Shown piece by piece: positions 60,180 through 64,000 of a DNA stretch of 64,000 bases. The DNA lies in contig NZ_CANNGO010000006.1 of NCBI RefSeq assembly GCF_947504215.1, forward strand, positions 186,001 through 250,000, read 5' to 3'. The translations under genes were made by a program, and so were the position numbers. Source of the stretch: an uncultured Ruegeria sp. (GTDB lineage: Bacteria > Pseudomonadota > Alphaproteobacteria > Rhodobacterales > Rhodobacteraceae). Within the stretch, counting starts at the first letter, position 1; every line of letters begins with the position of its first letter. The notes under the pieces were generated by a model, which made no database searches, was not told the origin of the DNA, and saw only the letters and a list, made by a program, of their open reading frames with translations.

Positions 60180-61142
60180 CTAGTGCGAGTCGGATTTGCG
60201 GGACATCATCGGAGCGACGATCTTCGTCGCGACTGGAATCAGCGCCAGTCCCCATGCCAGCCCGAAAATACCATCCATCGTGGCCTTGGCTGTCCATTCG
60301 ACAAACCCTTCCCATTGGGCGGAAACCGAATGGCCAACGGCGTAAGCCAGGTCATGGATATGATGCCCCAGCCAACCAAAGCCTAGAACTTCCATTCCGT
60401 GAATGATGATGGAGCCACCGACCCATAGCATCGCGGCCGTACCGACGATTGACAGCGTCTTCATGACGCCAGGCATTGCCTTGACCAACCCACGTCCCAA
60501 CCCGCGCCCAATTGGAGTTGGCGCGTTATTGGCCAGATAGAGCCCGACATCGTCCATTTTCACGATCAGGGCGACCGAACCATAGACGGCCAGTGTCACG
60601 CCAAGACCTACAACCGCAAGCGTGGCGGCCTGCATCCATATATTCGGCGCCTCAATTGCCGCCAGCGCGATCGTCATGATTTCGGCTGACAGAATAAAGT
60701 CCGTTTTGATCGCGCCTTTGACCTTCTGTTCCTCCAGATGTCCCGGGTCGGGGTTTTTTAAGTCTTCCTCGATCACGTGACTGCCATGTGGGAACAACAC
60801 ATGGAAAATCTTCTCGGCCCCCTCAAAACACAGATACGATCCCCCGATCATCAACAAAGGCGTAATGAGCCAGGGCGCAAAATTGGCCAGCAACAACGCA
60901 ACCGGCAAAAGCAGAACAATCTTGTTGAACACGGAACCACGAGCGATGCGCCAGATGATCGGCAACTCCCGTGCTGGCGCGAATCCCTGAACGTATTTCG
61001 GTGTCACCGCTGCATCATCGATAATGACACCCGCAGTCTTGGCCCCCGCCTTTCCTGCTGCTGCAACAACATCGTCGACAGAAGACGCCGCAACCTTGGC
61101 GATTCCCGCCACATCGTCCAAAAGGGCCAACAGACCACTCAT
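60180..61142 (-). CDS. DUF808 family inner membrane protein
   Basis: A 320-residue membrane protein matching DUF808 (YedI family), with about seven helices. The characteristic opening MSGLLALLDDVAGIAKVAAS is followed by DDAAVTPKYVQGFAPARELP and IGGSYLCFEGAEKIFHVLFP, then DFILSAEIMTIALA. Its function is not known. It is divergent from gap1, and the gap between holds LacI-type operator-like words. Confidence 0.9.
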   Translation of the reverse strand: MSGLLALLDDVAGIAKVAASSVDDVVAAAGKAGAKTAGVIIDDAAVTPKYVQGFAPARELPIIWRIARGSVFNKIVLLLPVALLLANFAPWLITPLLMIGGSYLCFEGAEKIFHVLFPHGSHVIEEDLKNPDPGHLEEQKVKGAIKTDFILSAEIMTIALAAIEAPNIWMQAATLAVVGLGVTLAVYGSVALIVKMDDVGLYLANNAPTPIGRGLGRGLVKAMPGVMKTLSIVGTAAMLWVGGSIIIHGMEVLGFGWLGHHIHDLAYAVGHSVSAQWEGFVEWTAKATMDGIFGLAWGLALIPVATKIVAPMMSRKSDSH

Positions 61143-61193
61143 CGCGCGTCCTTTCCTGTCACCTGTCGCATCTGGAACCTACCTGATCCCACG

Positions 61194-61236
61194 GCTAGCG
61201 CAAGCGTTAGCGCAACCGGGGTAGGTTTGCGCTAAC
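61194..61236. promoter_or_regulatory. Cluster of LacI-type operator-like words upstream of gap1
   Basis: Three copies or half-copies of one word stand in a row: GCTAGCGCAAGC (61194-61205), GTTAGCGCAA (61206-61215) and TTGCGCTAAC (61227-61236). The last two are inverted relative to each other. They match the palindrome GTTAGCGCTAAC before gap2 and lie 90-130 bases before the gap1 start. Confidence 0.5.
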
Positions 61237-61323
61237 ACCTTAAAAATATGCCATTTTTGCCCTTTTGAGATTCCCCATTCGCCGTTATATGGCGTGAAAA
61301 GCAAGCGCATTTGGAGACGTCAG

Positions 61324-62325
61324 ATGACCATCAAGGTCGGTATTAATGGTTTTGGTCGGATTGGCCGCTGTACCCTGTCGCACATCGCCGCATCGGCGCG
61401 AAACGACATTGAAGTGATCAAGGTGAACGCGACCGGACCTTTGGAAACCTCGGCGCACTTGCTGAAATACGACAGTATCCATGGGCGTTTTCCACGCGAC
61501 GTATCCATCAACGGCAACACCATGGACCTGGGCCGCGGCCCGATGGAGATGTTTTCGACCTATGACATGAATGAGTTGGACTGGGATGGCTGCGATGTCG
61601 TTCTGGAATGCACCGGCAAGTTCAACGATGGGCGCAAAGCCAAAACCCACATGGAGCGTGGCGCACGAAAAGTTCTACTGTCGGCACCGGGCATCAACGT
61701 CGACAAGACCATCGTCTTTGGCGTGAACCACAACAGCTTGACCGCCAATGACAACATGGTGTCCAACGGCTCTTGCACCACGAACTGCCTTGCACCGCTT
61801 GCCAAGGTTCTTGACGAAGGTATTGGCATCGAACACGGCATCATGACCACGATCCACGCCTATACCGGCGACCAGCCGACATTGGACCGTCGCCACAGCG
61901 ACCTGTACCGCGCCCGCGCGGCTGCAATGTCAATGATCCCCACCACTACAGGCGCTGCCGCCGCGCTGGGAGAAGTGTTGCCGAATCTTAAAGGTCGTCT
62001 GGACGGATCTGCAATCCGTGTACCGACGCCAAATGTATCCGCTGTTGATCTGAGTTTCCGCGCTGCGCGCGACGTGACCGTCGAGGAAGTGAACGCGATT
62101 GCACAGAAAGCCGCTCAAGGTCCGATGCAACGCGTTCTGGGCTACGAGCCCGCACCGCTGGTGTCGACAGATTTCAATCACACCGAAGAAAGCTCAATCT
62201 TCGCACCCGACCAGACCCGCGTCGTCGATGGCCGCATGGTGCGCGTTCTGGCCTGGTACGATAACGAATGGGGCTTCTCGGTCCGTATGGCCGATGTGGC
62301 CGTTGCCATGGGTCGTCTTAACTGA
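61324..62325 (+). CDS. gap: Type I glyceraldehyde-3-phosphate dehydrogenase, first paralogue
   Basis: GAPDH oxidises glyceraldehyde 3-phosphate to 1,3-bisphosphoglycerate, or the reverse. The 333-residue protein has the nucleotide loop INGFGRIGRCT, the active-site SNGSCTTNCLAPLAK near residue 155, and RVPTPNVSAVDL and YDNEWGFSVRMADV. At the end of the second strand the usual Asp that binds the NAD ribose is Ala36 (VNATGP), while the neighbour has Asp, so this paralogue may prefer NADP. The ATG at 61324 has GGAG at 7 bases. It is followed by a terminator. Confidence 0.95.
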   Translation: MTIKVGINGFGRIGRCTLSHIAASARNDIEVIKVNATGPLETSAHLLKYDSIHGRFPRDVSINGNTMDLGRGPMEMFSTYDMNELDWDGCDVVLECTGKFNDGRKAKTHMERGARKVLLSAPGINVDKTIVFGVNHNSLTANDNMVSNGSCTTNCLAPLAKVLDEGIGIEHGIMTTIHAYTGDQPTLDRRHSDLYRARAAAMSMIPTTTGAAAALGEVLPNLKGRLDGSAIRVPTPNVSAVDLSFRAARDVTVEEVNAIAQKAAQGPMQRVLGYEPAPLVSTDFNHTEESSIFAPDQTRVVDGRMVRVLAWYDNEWGFSVRMADVAVAMGRLN

Positions 62326-62351
62326 CTTTCCCGTGATCGCTTGAACAGCTT

Positions 62352-62383
62352 CGCCCGCTCAGGTTATCTGGGCGGGCGTTTTC
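62352..62383 (+). terminator. Intrinsic terminator after gap1
   Basis: CGCCCGCTCAG (62352-62362) and CTGGGCGGGCG (62368-62378) form an 11-base-pair stem with one T-G pair and a GTTAT loop, followed by TTTTCG. Confidence 0.85.
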
Positions 62384-62396
62384 GTTCGGGGACAGG

Positions 62397-62540
62397 ATGA
62401 CAAATCAAATCGCCATCTGGCTCGGAATACTGCTTATTGGTGGTATGATGATTGACTACGCAATGTTCGGACCCGAGCATTTGTTGTTTCTTAGCAAAAA
62501 ACTTTACGCCTTTCTGGACTGGCTTGCGTTCTGGCGATGA
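62397..62540 (+). CDS. Small hypothetical membrane protein between the gap genes, 47 aa
   Basis: A short open frame reads MTNQIAIWLGILLIGGMMID and ends FLDWLAFWR. An N-terminal hydrophobic helix (about residues 5-20) is followed by an amphipathic end rich in aromatic residues. Upstream is GGGGACAGG, partly Shine-Dalgarno-like. It lies after the gap1 terminator, 56 bases before the gap2 promoter region. I recall similar tiny genes between gap genes of related bacteria, without a known function. Confidence 0.6.
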   Translation: MTNQIAIWLGILLIGGMMIDYAMFGPEHLLFLSKKLYAFLDWLAFWR

Positions 62541-62552
62541 CAGAGGTTTCGC

Positions 62553-62589
62553 TTGACTTTTCCGCTTATCTGATCTTGTTAGCGCTAAC
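62553..62589 (+). promoter_or_regulatory. gap2 promoter with a perfect palindromic LacI-type operator
   Basis: TTGACT (62553-62558) and TTGTTA (62576-62581) are 17 bases apart and can serve as promoter. The perfect 12-base palindrome GTTAGCGCTAAC (62578-62589), with a central CG as in LacI-family operators, overlaps the -10 box, so bound protein would block transcription. Confidence 0.6.
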
Positions 62590-62633
62590 TACACTTTAAC
62601 CGATGCCAACAGGCTATTCAGACGGAGCGCACC

Positions 62634-63638
62634 ATGACACTCAAACTGGCAATCAACGGCTTTGGACGGATCGGGCGTGGTGTTTTGCGCGCGGTCATGG
62701 AATCGGACCGCACAGATGTGGAAATCGTCGCGATCAACGATCTGGCGAAGCCCGAGATGAACGCTCATCTGTTTGAATTCGACAGTGTGCACGGGCGTTA
62801 CAGCAAGCCGGTCACCCTGACCGAGGCCGGTCTGGACGTGGGCGCAGGTCCGATCCGCCTGACCAGCGAGCGGGACCCTGAAGCGCTGAATTGGTCCGAT
62901 GTGGACGTGGTTCTGGAATGTACCGGCGTTTTCCGCACGCGCGAAGCGGCCGAGCGTCACTTTGAAAACGGATCAAAGAAAGTTCTGATTTCGGCGCCAG
63001 CGCGGGGCGATGGCGGCGTTAAGACGGTGGTCTTCGGCGTTAACGATCACGAGCTGACTGCAGCAGACACCGTTGTGTCGAACGCATCTTGCACAACAAA
63101 CTGCCTATCGCCTGTTGCAGCGGCACTGGATGCCGGTTTGGGCATCCTGCACGGCAATATGACAACGGTTCACGCCTACACGGCAAGTCAGCCGGTGCAC
63201 GACACTGCAGGCAAAGACCCCTATTTGTCGCGCGCGGCAGCCCTGTCCATGATCCCGACCACCACCGGTGCGGCCTCGGCTGTTGGTTTGGTTCTGCCGC
63301 AGCTGGCCGGCAAGCTGACCGGTCAGGCCATTCGTGTGCCAACGCCAAATGTCTCAGTCGTCGATCTGGTCGCTGAGGTCTCGCGCCCCACCACCGAAGA
63401 CGAAGTAAACGCGCTGTTTGTCGAAGCCGCTGCAAAGATTCCAGGTATCCTGGCGGCGGAAAAGCGACCGCTTGTGTCCATGGACTTCAACCACGACGCG
63501 CACAGCTCCACCGTTTCGCTGGCCGAAACCAAAGTCACGGATGGCACGCTTGTGCGCGTTCTAGCGTGGTATGACAATGAATGGGGCTTTTCGAACCGGA
63601 TGCTGGACACAGCCGCCGCGATGGGCGCCCTAACCTAA
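62634..63638 (+). CDS. gap: Type I glyceraldehyde-3-phosphate dehydrogenase, second paralogue
   Basis: The 334-residue protein is a full GAPDH: INGFGRIGRGVLRAV loop, the classical Asp36 in AINDLAKPEMNAHL for NAD, active-site SNASCTTNCLSPVAA near residue 150, and RVPTPNVSVVDL and WYDNEWGFSNRM. It is clearly divergent from gap1 in sequence, so the pair is an old duplication or separate origin and not a recent copy. An operator-overlapped promoter lies before it. Its stop overlaps the convergent coaD stop by nine bases. Confidence 0.95.
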   Translation: MTLKLAINGFGRIGRGVLRAVMESDRTDVEIVAINDLAKPEMNAHLFEFDSVHGRYSKPVTLTEAGLDVGAGPIRLTSERDPEALNWSDVDVVLECTGVFRTREAAERHFENGSKKVLISAPARGDGGVKTVVFGVNDHELTAADTVVSNASCTTNCLSPVAAALDAGLGILHGNMTTVHAYTASQPVHDTAGKDPYLSRAAALSMIPTTTGAASAVGLVLPQLAGKLTGQAIRVPTPNVSVVDLVAEVSRPTTEDEVNALFVEAAAKIPGILAAEKRPLVSMDFNHDAHSSTVSLAETKVTDGTLVRVLAWYDNEWGFSNRMLDTAAAMGALT

Positions 63639-64000
63639 CCTCTCGCGCAATGCTATATTGACGCGGGGCGTGACGAATTTCGACACGTCCCCGTCCAGCC
63701 GCGCGATTTCCTTGACCAGTTTCGAAGCGATGGCCTGATGCCGCGCCTCGGCCATCAGGAATACCGTCTCGATCGAGTCGTCCAAAGCCCGGTTCATGCC
63801 AACCATCTGAAATTCGTATTCAAAATCTGCCACAGCCCGCAGGCCACGCACGATGATCTGCGCACCGACGTCTCGGGCACAGTTAATCAGCAGGTTCTCG
63901 AATGGATGGGCGACAATTTCCGTTTGTGTCTGCTCAGACAGATGCGCGCATTCCGCCTCAATCATGGCCACGCGTTCTTCCAGCGCAAACAGCGGGCCCT
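63630..64000 (-). CDS. coaD: Phosphopantetheine adenylyltransferase, C-terminal part (runs off the right edge)
   Basis: CoaD makes dephospho-CoA in coenzyme A synthesis. The 123 visible codons contain the family's second half: GAQIIVRGLRAVADFEYEFQ, MVGMNRALDDSIETVFLMAE, and SSxxVKEIARLGGDVS-like SKLVKEIARLDGDVSKFV, ending in VNIALRERLG. The N-terminal HIGH-type nucleotide site lies outside the window; the frame is open to base 64000. It converges on gap2 with a 9-base overlap of the stops. Confidence 0.93.
   Translation of the reverse strand, partial: GPLFALEERVAMIEAECAHLSEQTQTEIVAHPFENLLINCARDVGAQIIVRGLRAVADFEYEFQMVGMNRALDDSIETVFLMAEARHQAIASKLVKEIARLDGDVSKFVTPRVNIALRERLG

Noticed and set aside
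1-64000. tRNA genes and insertion sequences
   Set aside because: I looked for the T-loop GTTCGA context with paired arms and for transposase motifs with terminal repeats and found none that could be supported.

Overview
The window is a stretch of chromosome from an alphaproteobacterium of the Rhodobacterales, most likely a marine Roseobacter-group member. The evidence is a DMSP demethylase (dmdA) with acuI, a two-piece permuted tmRNA gene whose tag reads ANDNRAPVAVAA, an SspB of the alphaproteobacterial type, the F1-ATPase inhibitor zeta subunit, RNase E with a long acidic insert in the S1 domain, and the order frr-uppS-cdsA-dxr-rseP-bamA. I see no insertion sequence, integrase, tRNA, rRNA or CRISPR array; base composition looks even throughout.

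Layout. 1-5600 (minus): ribosome recycling, undecaprenyl-PP and CDP-DAG synthesis, DXP reductoisomerase, RseP, a previously unlisted 42-residue membrane ORF, and the start of bamA. 5780-14100: a DMSP/methanethiol region built around a GntR regulator. To its left a minus-strand operon runs DUF2182-DUF1326-DinB-dmdA-acuI. To its right run a SBP56/methanethiol oxidase gene (mtoX), a NicO-like membrane protein, TenA and DUF4345. 14140-20360: permuted ssrA, a SnoaL-like protein, rhodanese-ChrB plus ChrA, SspB, fumC and two tiny overlapping genes. 20400-25720: tag, class I aldolase, a P450/hydrolase pair, ccdA, tusA. 25776-32122: rne and a DctB/DctD two-component pair. 32159-35810: purQ, an alcohol dehydrogenase, purS, marC, purC. 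35997-45374: ATPase zeta, a betaine-homocysteine methyltransferase, an enoyl-CoA hydratase, the ccmH/ccmF/ccmE genes interrupted by a muramidase-holin pair, argC, murI and an acyltransferase. 45453-49950: indolepyruvate ferredoxin oxidoreductase with a divergent LysR. 50000-55830: a candidate small RNA, an MscS-family channel, purL, bolA and grxD. 55840-64000: MliC-like, zapA and a coiled-coil protein, tkt, two gap paralogues, and the 3' part of coaD.

How the parts fit. DmdA removes a methyl group from DMSP; the resulting methylmercaptopropionate route releases methanethiol, which MtoX can oxidise, while AcuI detoxifies acryloyl-CoA. The GntR gene lies between the two arms and its promoter region holds two copies of a TGTCAGAC operator-like word, so one regulator may control both. 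The Cys- and Met-rich DUF1326/DUF2182 proteins and the NicO-like protein are candidates for metal supply to the copper enzyme MtoX (inference); this is the most promising uncharacterised system here. Separately, a GTTAGCGC palindrome or part of it occurs before fba, gap1 and gap2, pointing to one LacI-type regulator of lower glycolysis/gluconeogenesis.

Limits: functions come from reading motifs and remembered family features; no database search, folding or motif scoring was run. Start sites were chosen from ribosome binding sites and overlaps.
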